DNA of 64,000 bases, from positions 2,170,001-2,234,000 of the forward strand of contig NZ_CP162006.1 in assembly GCF_040822085.1 (NCBI RefSeq), read 5' to 3'. Positions within the stretch are counted from its first letter, which is position 1, and each line of letters opens with the position of its first letter. The DNA is from Rhodoferax sp. WC2427 (GTDB lineage Bacteria > Pseudomonadota > Gammaproteobacteria > Burkholderiales > Burkholderiaceae_C). Both the position numbers and the translations under genes were made by a program. This document shows, one piece after another, positions 54,789-63,808 of this stretch. The notes beneath the pieces were generated by a model. It was not told the DNA's origin and made no database searches. It saw nothing but the letters and a program-made list of their open reading frames with translations.

Positions 54789-56096
54789 CTAGCCGTGTAC
54801 CGGGTGCGCCAGGGTGGCGGCACTCTCGGCGTCCAGCGCCTTGGCGTTCTCTGCGGCGGCCGCTTCGGGCAGCAGGGCGCCTTCCCACTTCGCCACCACC
54901 GCCGTGGCGATCGAGTTGCCGACCGCGTTGGTGGCCGAGCGGCCCATGTCCAGGAAGGTGTCCACGCCCAGAATCAGCAGCAAACCGGCCTCGGGGATGT
55001 TGAACTGGTTCAGCGTGGCGGCGATCACCACCAGCGAGGCCCGCGGCACGCCCGCCATGCCCTTGGAGGTCAGCATCAGGATCAGCAGCATGGTGATCTG
55101 CGTGCTGAGCGGCAGCGCGATGCCGTAAGCCTGGGCGATGAACAGCACCGCGAAGGTGCAGTACATCATGGAGCCGTCCAGGTTGAACGAGTAGCCCATG
55201 GGCATCACGAAGCTGGAGATCTTGCGCTTGACGCCGAAACGGTCGAGTGCATCCAGGATCTTGGGGTAGGCCGCTTCCGAGCTGGCGGTGGCAAACGACA
55301 GCAAAAAGGCTTCCTTGATCAGCACCAGCAGCTTGAACACCCGCGGCCCCAGGAAGGTGAAGCCCGCCAGGATCAGTACGCTCCACAGCACGAATAGGCC
55401 CAGGTAGAAGTCGCCCATGAAGACGGCAAACTTGAGCAGGATCTCCAGGCCGTTCACCGCCACGGTAGCCGCCATTGCCGCCATGACGGCCAGGGGTGCC
55501 AGCTTCATCACATAGCCGGTGATCTTGAGCATGGCGTGCGAGAGTTCGTCGATAGTGGTGACCAGGGTCTTGCCCTTTTCTCCCAGCGCCGCCAGGGCCA
55601 CGCCGAAGAACATCGAGAACACGACGATCTGCAGGATCTCGTTATTGGCCATGGCCTCGGCGAACGACTTGGGCACCAGGTGGCTGACGAAGTCCTTGAG
55701 GGTGAACTTCGAGGTCGCCAGGTTGGCGGAGGCGCCGATGTCGGGCAGCGGCAGGCCCAGGTTCACGCCCGGCTGTAGCCAGTTGGCCATCACCAGACCC
55801 AGCACCAGCGAGACCAGCGAGGCGGTGACAAACCAGCCCAGCGCCTTGCCGAACACCCGGCCGACCGAGGCCGCATCGCCCATGTGCGCGATCCCCACGA
55901 CCAGGGTGGAGAACACCAGGGGCCCGATCAGCATCTTGATCAGCCGCAGAAACACGTCCGAGACGATCGAGATGTAGCCCGCGATCTGGGCGGCGACCTT
56001 CTTGTCGGGGAACTCAATAAAAATCAAATAGCCGATGATGATCCCGATCACCATCGCTATCAAAATCCAGGCAGCTGGCGGAAGTTTTCTTTTCAT
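54789..56096 (-). CDS. Dicarboxylate/amino acid:cation symporter (DAACS, GltP/DctA-like)
   Basis: 435 residues from the ATG at 56096 (GGAG 8 nt upstream). Eight membrane helices and two re-entrant loops expected. Family signatures: FSTLVVGIAHMGD, SFATASSEAAYPKIL in the HP1 region (AYPKILDALDRFGV), PMGYSFNLDGSMMY in helix 7 and GVDTFLDMGRSATNAVGNSI with the substrate-binding Asp. It imports glutamate, aspartate or a C4-dicarboxylate with Na+ or H+. It lies 77 bp after the C45 gene, and links the enzyme cluster to uptake of an acidic substrate. Confidence 0.92.
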   Translation of the reverse strand: MKRKLPPAAWILIAMVIGIIIGYLIFIEFPDKKVAAQIAGYISIVSDVFLRLIKMLIGPLVFSTLVVGIAHMGDAASVGRVFGKALGWFVTASLVSLVLGLVMANWLQPGVNLGLPLPDIGASANLATSKFTLKDFVSHLVPKSFAEAMANNEILQIVVFSMFFGVALAALGEKGKTLVTTIDELSHAMLKITGYVMKLAPLAVMAAMAATVAVNGLEILLKFAVFMGDFYLGLFVLWSVLILAGFTFLGPRVFKLLVLIKEAFLLSFATASSEAAYPKILDALDRFGVKRKISSFVMPMGYSFNLDGSMMYCTFAVLFIAQAYGIALPLSTQITMLLILMLTSKGMAGVPRASLVVIAATLNQFNIPEAGLLLILGVDTFLDMGRSATNAVGNSIATAVVAKWEGALLPEAAAAENAKALDAESAATLAHPVHG

Positions 56097-56173
56097 GTCG
56101 GAGTCTCCATGTGTGTGGGGGAGGCGGGAAATTTTCATAGGCTGGCGGTTGCCAGGCGAAGAGATGGTGGGTT

Positions 56174-57172
56174 TCATGTGTAAGCTGGATAAACGACTTT
56201 GCGCTGCCCCTCCTCGAATGTGGTGACGGACTGGGCCCAGCTGTCGCCAGGCCATAGCAGCGTGGCCTGGCCGCTGAGCGGCCGGTACAGCGCGCTGTAC
56301 AGCGTGCCGTAGCCGCGCAGCCAGGACGACTGGTACAGCGGCGCGCGCAGCAGGGCATCCGCCAGCGCCTGCAGCGGCGCGCGCTGGTCGATCTGCTGCT
56401 GCAGCGCGGCCAGCCGCTGCGGCGAATGGGTGGCCCGTGCATGCTCTGGCCACTCGACGGCGTGCTGGAAATTGGTCACCGCCTTGTGGCGCGTGACTTC
56501 GGTCGCACGGTCGGGGGCAACAAATACGGTGGCCCAGTCGGCGCTGCGGTCCAGCAGGGTCACGCTATAGCTCATATGCACCGGCACGCGCTGCAGGAGC
56601 GCAATCGCCTCGGCGGTGCTGTGCGCAACCTCCAGCACATAGCGCAGCACCAGGGGGATGCCAAAGCCCGCGCCGGTGACGGTGCGGCCACCGAAGGACA
56701 GGGAGGCGCTCAGCCCGGCTTCGTTCACGCCGTCCAGTGCGCCCCACAGGCAGTCGCCCATGGCCAGCACCCGGTTGCGCGGATCGGTCCAGCGCGTGGC
56801 CATCCAGTCGCCTTCCAGCAGTGCGGGCGCGAAGTCGTAGTTGCGTAGCAGCACGGGCTCCTGCGTGCCCGCGGGATCGATCCACACGGCCTGGGCACAG
56901 CCGGCGATGTACGGCGGTGGGCACCACAGCGACAGGAAGCGCGCCTCCACGTCGCCGCCACCGGCCAGCCCGACCAGGCGCTCCCAGGTTGGCACCAGTT
57001 CGGGCATGTGCTCCCGGATGGCCCGTCGGCTCTCCAGGTAGCTGGGCCGCCCAACCGCGCCGCTGCGCAGATACCAGGCGCGGTAGCCCGGCCAGGAGCG
57101 GTTGAAAATGGCTTGCCATTTTTCGCCCGGCTGGTCTTCGCTGACCGCGTGAAAGCTCACGTTGATCGACAT
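56174..57172 (-). CDS. C45-type autoproteolytic acyltransferase/hydrolase
   Basis: 332 residues, Ntn-hydrolase of the C45 (penicillin acyltransferase-like) family. The nucleophile is Cys92 in PYIAGCAQAVW: cleavage between Gly91 and Cys92 would free its alpha-amino group, as in the fungal isopenicillin N acyltransferase (Gly-Cys). LLRNYDF (about 107-113) and SLSFGGRTVTGAGFG are typical core segments. It would split or transfer an acyl group on an amide. No signal peptide, so cytosolic. It starts 13 bp after the ATP-grasp stop codon without a strong binding site. Substrate unknown; a product of the upstream ligase is an obvious candidate. Confidence 0.82.
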   Translation of the reverse strand: MSINVSFHAVSEDQPGEKWQAIFNRSWPGYRAWYLRSGAVGRPSYLESRRAIREHMPELVPTWERLVGLAGGGDVEARFLSLWCPPPYIAGCAQAVWIDPAGTQEPVLLRNYDFAPALLEGDWMATRWTDPRNRVLAMGDCLWGALDGVNEAGLSASLSFGGRTVTGAGFGIPLVLRYVLEVAHSTAEAIALLQRVPVHMSYSVTLLDRSADWATVFVAPDRATEVTRHKAVTNFQHAVEWPEHARATHSPQRLAALQQQIDQRAPLQALADALLRAPLYQSSWLRGYGTLYSALYRPLSGQATLLWPGDSWAQSVTTFEEGQRKVVYPAYT

Positions 57173-57185
57173 CGCGTGCGCCAGC

Positions 57186-58643
57186 TCAAAGAATCTTGAA
57201 CGAGCCCGGCGCCGGTGCCACCGCGTGCTGCGTGGTCACGATCGGCTTGCCGTCGTAGTGGTTCTTGATGCCGCGAATCCAGTCGCGCGCCCGGATGTTG
57301 AGCTTGAAGTTGTCGTCCATCGAGCGCCCCCGCGTGATCAGGATGCCCAGGTCCGCGCCCTCGTAGCGGTAGTCGCCCGGGCCGGTAATGCGCAGAAAGA
57401 AGGCCTCGCGCTCGCTGTCGATCGCGCGGCGCTCGTGGTCATAGCGCTGGTAGCCCATGGTGCCGTCTTCGCTCAGGCGGTAGATGCCGGTGGCGGGCGC
57501 ACGCGTCACCTGGTCGACCTTGTCCTCGGTGTACTTGATGACCACCTGCGACCAGGAGTCGATGAAGTGCGGCTGTGCCCAGCGTTCGTTGATTTCGCGC
57601 ACATTCAAATCGAAGGGCACACCCGAGAACTCGAGCAGGTGGAACAGGAACAGCGGCGCATCGGCGTAGGCGAAGGCCGCGTGGTTGGTCATGGGGCTGG
57701 CGCCACAGATGCGCGGGTTGAGTTCGCCCAGGTAGACCTCGCCGTTGTCCTGGTCGATCAGGAAGTCGAGGTCGAAGTAGCCGCGGTAGCCTTCTTGCAA
57801 CAACTGGTTGCCGAAGCGCTCGGCCATGTCGCGGGCCTTTTGCCGCACGCCTTCGGAGAAGGCCCCGGGAAACACCTCGTTGCCGCACCAGCCGCCCTTG
57901 TAGGGCGTCAGCTCCTTGGCGCCCACCACCTCGGTCAGCAGCGGCCCGACCAGCGTGCCCGACTGGGTGGCGCAGGCCTCCAGCGTGGCGCCGCGGCAGT
58001 TGATGCGCTTCATGATCTTGACCTCGGGGTCGTTGACGATTTCGTCCTTGTGCTTGTTGAAGTCGTCTTCGTTGGCGATGAAGAAGGTGGTGTGCCCCGA
58101 GTCGCCAAAGGCCGACTGCACCACCAGGTCGCGGCCCAGCTTGTTGCGCTCGGCGATCTGCATCAGGTGCTGGTAGCTGTCGACTTTCTCCAGGGCGTTG
58201 GGCACCGAGAAGACCCCAGCCTTGTTGCCGATGCGCACGGTTTCCATCTTGTTGTCGCAGCGCTGGCGCAGCTTGGCGGGCGGGAACCAGACGTCCATGC
58301 CCAGCTCTTCGGCCAGCGCCTCGGTCTTCTCGTCGAACATCAGAAAGGTGGCGACGGGCTTGCCGCCGCGGCGCTCGATCAGGTCGATGACTTCCTTGTG
58401 CTGCAGCAGGTAGTTGTTGATGTCCTCGATCGAGCTGAACTCTGCATGCGGGCTTTCGCTGGGCACGAAGACGTTCGGGTGGCGGCCGTCGAAGCAGTCG
58501 ATGTAGCTGATGTAGCGAAAGCGGTTCACCCAGCGGTCGATGCCCAGCAGGTTGAAATTGGTCGCGCTGATGAAGTAGATGGGCCGCTCGTTGCGGTGAA
58601 ACATCAGCTGAAGATCGGAGATGCTCTTGATTTTATTGCTCAC
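57186..58643 (-). CDS. ATP-grasp ligase (biotin-carboxylase-like), uncharacterised
   Basis: 485 residues from GTG at 58643, which overlaps the stop codon of the decarboxylase gene (GTGA). N-terminal pre-ATP-grasp part (1-130, RPIYFISATNFNLLGIDRWV), central lid and nucleotide region (KLGRDLVVQSAFGDSGHTTF, NDPEVKIMKRINCRG) and the metal-binding GYFDLDFLIDQDNGEVYLGE and LNPRICGASPMTNHAAF. It is not a biotin carboxylase in the strict sense, as no biotin carrier or carboxyltransferase gene is present. ATP-grasp enzymes of this layout form amide bonds between a carboxylate and an amine; substrate unknown. Confidence 0.8.
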   Translation of the reverse strand: MSNKIKSISDLQLMFHRNERPIYFISATNFNLLGIDRWVNRFRYISYIDCFDGRHPNVFVPSESPHAEFSSIEDINNYLLQHKEVIDLIERRGGKPVATFLMFDEKTEALAEELGMDVWFPPAKLRQRCDNKMETVRIGNKAGVFSVPNALEKVDSYQHLMQIAERNKLGRDLVVQSAFGDSGHTTFFIANEDDFNKHKDEIVNDPEVKIMKRINCRGATLEACATQSGTLVGPLLTEVVGAKELTPYKGGWCGNEVFPGAFSEGVRQKARDMAERFGNQLLQEGYRGYFDLDFLIDQDNGEVYLGELNPRICGASPMTNHAAFAYADAPLFLFHLLEFSGVPFDLNVREINERWAQPHFIDSWSQVVIKYTEDKVDQVTRAPATGIYRLSEDGTMGYQRYDHERRAIDSEREAFFLRITGPGDYRYEGADLGILITRGRSMDDNFKLNIRARDWIRGIKNHYDGKPIVTTQHAVAPAPGSFKIL

Positions 58644-61522
58644 TTCTTGCTCCTCTTGGTGGCCTTGGCCGGGGTGGTTGCTGGGACAGCGGTGGTGGCC
58701 GCCTCGTTCTGGGGATCTTGTTCTTGCGGCAGCGCCGCTCTACCGGCCACAGCCAGCGCGGCGCGGGCCGCGGTGGCCTGGGCGGCGCGGGCCAGCGCCA
58801 CTTCATTGAAGATGCGAAAGCCCAGCTCGGGCCGGAAGCCATGGATTTCGCGCACGTCCAGCGCGGCCATGAACTGCAGAATTTCGGCGCTGATCACCTG
58901 CCCGGGCACCAGGATCGGGAAGCCCGGTGGATAGGGAATCACGAACAGCGCCGAAACCAGCTCGCGGCCCGCGCGGATCTCCTTGGCGGCCTCTTCCATG
59001 CCGATGTATTCACAGTTCACGTCGTCGTAGGACAGGAAGAAAGCGCTGCGGATATCCCCGTCGCGCGTCTCGGCGCGGCCCTCCACGCTGCGCCCGCGGA
59101 ACGCGAAATGGAAGCTTGAGAAGTCTGGCAGCGGGGGCTGCTCCAGCGTCAGCGAGCGGATCTTCCTTTCGTGGATGGAGCGCTCAATGGCGCTCATGTC
59201 AGACACGCGCGCCTCGACATCGCGGGCGATCTTCACCAGCACCTCGAGCAAATAGGCGATCGCCGAGCGGGTGCTGCCGATGTTGGTCATGAACAGCACG
59301 GTGTTGCGCGAGGTCTTGTTGATCTGGATGCCGTACTTGTCCATCAGCTCCTTGTTCTTGAAGGTGTCGCCGTCCATGCCGGTGGCGCCGATGGTCAGGG
59401 TGGCGCGTGTCGGGTCGAGTGCGAACTCGTCGGTGCGCCAGGCGGCTTCCAGGTTGTTCCAGCCGCTTTCGTCGTTGTAGTAAGACTCGACACCCGATTC
59501 GCGGTACTGCAGCGGCACCACATCGCTCACGCGCAGGAAGCGGAAGTAGCGTTTGAGCAGCGGGTGGATGCGCACCTGCTCGCGCAGGCTCATCGCCAGT
59601 TCGAGCTGGCGCTGGATCAGCTCGTAGCCCTCGAGTTCCACCTGGCGGCGCCCCACGTCGAGCGAGGCCAGGATCTGGTAGTTGGGCGAGGTCGAGGTGT
59701 GGGTCATGTAGGCCTCGTGGAAAGCCTCTTCGGCCTTGTCCTTGAAGTCCTGGTCCCACACATGGATCATCGAGCCCTGGCGCAGGGCGGTGAGCGTTTT
59801 GTGGGTGGAGTGGGTGGCATACACCCGCACCCGCGCCTTGGCCGGGTCGGGCAGCAGCCGCTGGTCCAGCAGCGCCTGGTCGTCATCCCAGTCCAGACCG
59901 GCCCGGAATGTGGCATAGCGCTGCGCGTACTGCGGGTCTTTCAGCGTCTCGGCCAGCTTGGCCGCCGCCGCCATGCCGGTGCGATGGCGGTAGATCGGGT
60001 GGCAGCGTGCGAAGGCGAACCAGGCCTCGTCCCACAGGAACACCAGGTCCGGCTTGATCGCCAGGCACTCCATCATCACGCGCTCAACGTCGTAGACGAT
60101 GCCGTCGAAGGTGCAGTTGGTCAGCAGCACCATGCGCACGCGCTCCAGCGTGCCTGCGCGCCGAAAGCCCAGCAGCGTCTCCTTGATGTGGCGGATTGGT
60201 ACCGCACCGTACATGGAGTATTGGTCCAGCGGATACGAGTCGAGGTAGGCCACCTGGGCCCCTGCCAGTACCAGGCCATAGTGGTGCGACTTGTGGCAGT
60301 TGCGGTCGACCAGCACGATGTCGTCAGGGCGCACCATGGCCTGCACCACGATCTTGTTGCAGGTGGAGGTGCCATTGGTGGCGAAATAGGTGCGCCGGGC
60401 CCCGAAGGCGCGCGCCGCGTATTCCTGCGCCACCTTGAGCGGGCCCACTGGATCGAGCAGCGAATCGAGTCCGCCCGAGGTCGCCGAGGTTTCGGCCATG
60501 AACAGGTTCATGCCATAGAACTGCGCCAGGTCGCCGATCCAGTTGGAATTCATGATCGACTTGCCGCGCGCCAGCGGCAGCGCATGGAACACGCCGGTCG
60601 GCTGCTTCGCATATTCGCGCAGCGCATTGAAGAACGGGGTGCGGTGCCGCTCGCCCACGCCCTTCATGATCGAGCTGTAGAGCTCGATATGGTCTTCTTC
60701 GCCGAAAAAGATGCGCTTGAAGACCTCGCCCACGCGCGCCGCGATGTCCTCGACATTCACGTCGGTCACCAGGTACAGGTCGAGCTCCGGGCGGAGCTGG
60801 GCAATTTGCCGTCCCAGCAGGGGGCCGCGCTCGAACTCGGGCATCAGTTCAATGCCTTCGTCGAGCCCATCCAGAAAGCGCCGCAACATATCGTTGTGGT
60901 TGACCGAGCGGAACGGGAAGCCGTGCCGGATCACTACGGCCTGCAGATTGAAGTTGACCAGCGTGGCCATCAGCGCATCTTCGAAGCTGGGAACCACCAC
61001 GATGTCGAAGATGAAGTCGTCGTCGGCGCTGCGCTTGCGCTGCACACGACGCCGCAACGCGTCTTCCTCGCTGGCCGCCATCTCGTCGACGATCAATACT
61101 TCAAAGTAGGGGCGCGACAGCTGGGCCTGGCGTTCGCTGTCGGTCTCGATCTGCGACGGCAGCTCCGAGTCGCCGTCCAGCGCGTTGGACTCATGCCGGT
61201 AGGTCCGCGCCGCCAACACCCGGTGGATGCGGCGCGCGGCCGAATGTGCCCGCGCCAGTTCGCCACGTTCGATCCAGCTACACAGCTCGTTGAACACCCG
61301 CCCGCCGGGGAAGGCCCAATAGCTTTCGATGGGCGTGAGTTCGGCCATCAGCTCGGTGACTGTTTTCAGCCGCCGCGCGTATTCCCGGTGCTCGCTCGCC
61401 AGCGTGCTCAATTGGCTGAGTTGGTCCACCAGGCCGATCCAGCCATCTGCGCGCATTTCCCAGACGCTTCGGTGGCGGCTCAGGGAGGTGCGGCCCTTTT
61501 TGGTCAGCGTTCCAGTATCCAT
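58640..61522 (-). CDS. Large Orn/Lys/Arg-type PLP decarboxylase (960 residues)
   Basis: 960 residues from the ATG at 61522 (AAAGGGG 6 nt upstream), about 200 longer than the single-gene paralogue at 29697-31970. Residues 1-135 are helical with no family I recognise. Residues about 140-265 resemble the wing domain (YFEVLIVDEMAASEED). The PLP domain has TSGGLDSLLDPVGP, FATNGTSTCNKIVVQAMV and the Schiff-base Lys575 in ATHSTHKTLTAL. The C-terminal domain has PYPPGFPILVPGQ. The last 50 residues are an Ala/Lys-rich tail (ATTPAKATKRSKK). It would decarboxylate an amino acid, not necessarily Arg, Lys or Orn given the company it keeps. Coupled to the ATP-grasp gene. Confidence 0.85.
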   Translation of the reverse strand: MDTGTLTKKGRTSLSRHRSVWEMRADGWIGLVDQLSQLSTLASEHREYARRLKTVTELMAELTPIESYWAFPGGRVFNELCSWIERGELARAHSAARRIHRVLAARTYRHESNALDGDSELPSQIETDSERQAQLSRPYFEVLIVDEMAASEEDALRRRVQRKRSADDDFIFDIVVVPSFEDALMATLVNFNLQAVVIRHGFPFRSVNHNDMLRRFLDGLDEGIELMPEFERGPLLGRQIAQLRPELDLYLVTDVNVEDIAARVGEVFKRIFFGEEDHIELYSSIMKGVGERHRTPFFNALREYAKQPTGVFHALPLARGKSIMNSNWIGDLAQFYGMNLFMAETSATSGGLDSLLDPVGPLKVAQEYAARAFGARRTYFATNGTSTCNKIVVQAMVRPDDIVLVDRNCHKSHHYGLVLAGAQVAYLDSYPLDQYSMYGAVPIRHIKETLLGFRRAGTLERVRMVLLTNCTFDGIVYDVERVMMECLAIKPDLVFLWDEAWFAFARCHPIYRHRTGMAAAAKLAETLKDPQYAQRYATFRAGLDWDDDQALLDQRLLPDPAKARVRVYATHSTHKTLTALRQGSMIHVWDQDFKDKAEEAFHEAYMTHTSTSPNYQILASLDVGRRQVELEGYELIQRQLELAMSLREQVRIHPLLKRYFRFLRVSDVVPLQYRESGVESYYNDESGWNNLEAAWRTDEFALDPTRATLTIGATGMDGDTFKNKELMDKYGIQINKTSRNTVLFMTNIGSTRSAIAYLLEVLVKIARDVEARVSDMSAIERSIHERKIRSLTLEQPPLPDFSSFHFAFRGRSVEGRAETRDGDIRSAFFLSYDDVNCEYIGMEEAAKEIRAGRELVSALFVIPYPPGFPILVPGQVISAEILQFMAALDVREIHGFRPELGFRIFNEVALARAAQATAARAALAVAGRAALPQEQDPQNEAATTAVPATTPAKATKRSKK

Positions 61523-61571
61523 GTTTGTCCCCTTTGTGTTTTTTATGGAAGATGAATTCAGGAAGGTTGTG

Positions 61572-62465
61572 TCAGCTGGGCTTGGTCAGGGGTCCCAGCG
61601 TGTCCAGATAGGGGTAGGCCGGGTGGTGCTCTCGGTAGACGTCGAACACACAGTCGCGGTCGCGAAAACTCTTCAACGGCTGCCCCAGATTGCTGCGCAG
61701 GCCGCGCTCGCGTTCACGCCGCAGGCGCGCAAAGTCGACATCGATGGCCATGATCTCGGCGCCCCCGTCTGCCTGGTGCAGCACATAGCCGGAGGGGTCG
61801 CAGACGATGGAGCGGCCCACGCCGCCGTCGCCCACGCCATTGATGTCAAAGAAGTACACCTGGTTGGTGACGGCGGAAGCCCGGGCAATCGACAGTTCCA
61901 CATCGCGGTCGATGGTGTCCGTCATGGTGGGGTGCAGGATCACTTCCGCCCCCATCGCCACCAGCGTGCGGGTGGTTTCGGGAAACCACATGTCGTAGCA
62001 GATCGAGACCCCGAAGCGGCCCGCGCCGGGCACGTCGAAAACGCAAAACTCCGAGCCGCCCGCGACATCGCGCTCGTAGGGCCGGAAAGGAAACAGCTTA
62101 CGGAACCGCGCAACCACTTCGCCTTGCGGATTGATCACCGGCGTGGTGTTGTAGACCACCGGACCGCCAGGCCCCTCGGCCTGCTCGAACAGCGAGCCGG
62201 GTATGAACCACAGACCGGTTTCGCGGGCCAGTTCGCACAGCCGGGCCTCGGTGGGGCCGGGCAGTGGCTCGGCCTTGTTGTGCCCGGGGCCGAGCGCCGA
62301 CAGTTCAGAGAACAGCACCATCTTTACCCACGGAAAGCGTGCGCGGATGTGGCGCAAATAGCCGCCCATGCGTTCCACGTTGTTCTCGAAGGCAGAAACA
62401 TCCATCTGTACGCCAGCCACCCCAAAGGTGTCGGCTTCACCACGCTGCATTAATGCACCATTCAT
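61572..62465 (-). CDS. Carbon-nitrogen hydrolase (nitrilase superfamily)
   Basis: 297 residues from the ATG at 62465 (AGGAGC 9 nt upstream). Catalytic triad Glu54 (FSELSALGP), Lys123 (FRKLFPF) and Cys156 (SICYDMWFPET). It hydrolyses an amide, nitrile or carbamoyl group; relatives include N-carbamoylputrescine amidase and biotinidase-like amidases. First gene of the operon, 49 bp before the decarboxylase gene. A 12-bp palindrome TGCATTAATGCA (62446-62457) lies in its first codons. Pairing with a basic amino acid-type decarboxylase recalls agmatine pathways, but the ATP-grasp and C45 neighbours do not fit that route. Confidence 0.87.
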   Translation of the reverse strand: MNGALMQRGEADTFGVAGVQMDVSAFENNVERMGGYLRHIRARFPWVKMVLFSELSALGPGHNKAEPLPGPTEARLCELARETGLWFIPGSLFEQAEGPGGPVVYNTTPVINPQGEVVARFRKLFPFRPYERDVAGGSEFCVFDVPGAGRFGVSICYDMWFPETTRTLVAMGAEVILHPTMTDTIDRDVELSIARASAVTNQVYFFDINGVGDGGVGRSIVCDPSGYVLHQADGGAEIMAIDVDFARLRRERERGLRSNLGQPLKSFRDRDCVFDVYREHHPAYPYLDTLGPLTKPS

Positions 62466-62579
62466 CGGTCCAAGCTCCTATAAAAATCTATCCAATTCCC
62501 AGAATTTTTGGCATGCGCAGCGGTGGCCTGGGCCATCCGGACGGGATGGCGGCCTGCTGGTGCGGTTGCGGTGGCTACC

Positions 62580-63503
62580 TCAGGTGGCGGCTTGTTTTTG
62601 CCGGGCGCACATCCAGGACCACATCGCGTCGATCACCGGTTTGCAATTGCGTGACGTGCGATAGAGCCGGATTTCGAGGTCGGCCGCCCACTCGTCGGGT
62701 CCGGCGACGGCGACTTTGCCTTCGTTGAGTTCTGCTGCGACACAGCTCGCTGGCAGCCAGCCTATGCCGTGGCCCGCGACCACCATGGCTTTGAGCGCCT
62801 CCGACATATGCGTCTCGAAGCTGCGCCGCAGGTTGGACGGTGTCTGGGCGTTGAGCAAAGTCATTTCGACGACATTGCCCAGAAAGGCGCCTGAGGAATA
62901 CGCCATGAAAGGCAGCGGCGCCCGGCTCGACCCGGGGAGCTGAAAAAGCGGCTGCCCGTCGGCATCCAGGGCAGAAAAGGGCTGGATTCTTTCCACCCCT
63001 AGAACCAGATAGGGAAACAGGTTGGGGTCCAGCAGGATGGGCAGTTGCGGGTGGTGAAAGGCCAGCAGGATGTCGCAGCTACCTTCCACCAGCTGCTGCA
63101 CCCCTTCTGGCACATTCACGGCATGGACCCGGGCCACCAGAGGGCCGAAGCTTTTGTGGACGTGTTTCAGCCAGTCTGGAAAGAAGGTGAACACCAGCGT
63201 GTGGGCCACCGAGAACTGGACCACCTCTTCCGAGCTGACAATCGGTTGGTAGCCGCTCAACAGGGTGCGGGCCGCATAGGCGTCGCGCAGCAGATCGGCC
63301 GCTATCCGGCGAAACAGCCAACCGGCTGCGGTCAATGTCGCGGGATGGACGCTGCGATCGACCAGTTCCACGCCCAACCACTCTTCCAACGCCATGATGC
63401 GGCGGCTGAACGCAGACTGCGTGATATGTCGCTCTTTGGCAGCACGCGAGAAACTACGCGATTCGGCCAGGCGTAGAAAGTCTTCAAGCCATTTGATTTC
63501 CAT
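62580..63503 (-). CDS. LysR family regulator (HypT/YjiE-like)
   Basis: 307 residues from the ATG at 63503 (MEIKWLEDFLRLAESRSFSR), the usual start for HypT-like proteins; a frame starting at 63587 lacks a binding site. Winged helix FSRAAKERHITQSAFSRRI and MALEEWLGVELVDRSVHP; effector domain with VVSSEEVVQFSVAHTL-type segment and GIGWLPASCVAAEL. It is 114 bp upstream of the six-gene operon on the same strand and divergent from aspA, so it probably controls both. HypT proteins respond to hypochlorite in E. coli, but this subgroup also includes metabolic regulators. Confidence 0.88.
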   Translation of the reverse strand: MEIKWLEDFLRLAESRSFSRAAKERHITQSAFSRRIMALEEWLGVELVDRSVHPATLTAAGWLFRRIAADLLRDAYAARTLLSGYQPIVSSEEVVQFSVAHTLVFTFFPDWLKHVHKSFGPLVARVHAVNVPEGVQQLVEGSCDILLAFHHPQLPILLDPNLFPYLVLGVERIQPFSALDADGQPLFQLPGSSRAPLPFMAYSSGAFLGNVVEMTLLNAQTPSNLRRSFETHMSEALKAMVVAGHGIGWLPASCVAAELNEGKVAVAGPDEWAADLEIRLYRTSRNCKPVIDAMWSWMCARQKQAAT

Positions 63504-63575
63504 GCGATAAACCTTGCAGCGACTAGAAAACGACTTTCTGTCATATTCGTATGGTAGGTCCTGATTTTGAATTTG

Positions 63576-63587
63576 ATGCAATTGCAT
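63576..63587. promoter_or_regulatory. Palindrome ATGCAATTGCAT
   Basis: Perfect 12-bp palindrome, 73 bp before the LysR start. It shares the ATGCAA half-site with the palindromes near aspA. Confidence 0.45.
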
Positions 63588-63606
63588 TCAATTTTGTGAT
63601 GCAATA

Positions 63607-63627
63607 TTCGGGAAGCACTATTCCGAA
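63607..63627. promoter_or_regulatory. TTCGG-N11-CCGAA dyad
   Basis: Inverted repeat of size and spacing suited to a LysR-type regulator, about 100 bp upstream of lysR and 180 bp upstream of aspA. Confidence 0.45.
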
Positions 63628-63703
63628 ATAGAATACTGTTTTATGTTGGCTCTTGCTGGCGAAAGTGACCACAAAGGTGCTTCGTCAAGGGGTATTCTTT
63701 AAA

Positions 63704-63730
63704 TTGCATGCAAAATGCAATATTTGCATT
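63704..63730. promoter_or_regulatory. Paired palindromes TTGCATGCAA and AATGCAA-TAT-TTGCATT
   Basis: Two adjacent perfect palindromes (10 bp at 63704-63713 and 17 bp at 63714-63730), 78 bp before the aspA start, built from the same TGCAA half-site. Probable regulator array for aspA. Confidence 0.55.
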
Positions 63731-63808
63731 CAGGTATTTACTATCCATTTCCGACATAAGCTCTATTTATAAATTCTTCGCCCCGAAGATGATTAAAAGG
63801 AGCTATTG

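Larger units (their letters stand above)
63504..63808. other. AT-rich divergent regulatory region between lysR and aspA
   Basis: 305 bp, strikingly AT-rich compared with the rest of the window. It carries several TGCAA/TTGCA palindromes (63576-63587, 63704-63713, 63714-63730), a TTCGG-N11-CCGAA dyad (63607-63627) and no gene. AAAAGGAGC at 63795 is the aspA ribosome binding site. Confidence 0.7.

Noticed and set aside
57186..58643. Naming the ATP-grasp protein acetyl-CoA carboxylase biotin carboxylase
   Set aside because: The N-terminal region and partners differ, and no biotin carrier or carboxyltransferase gene is present.
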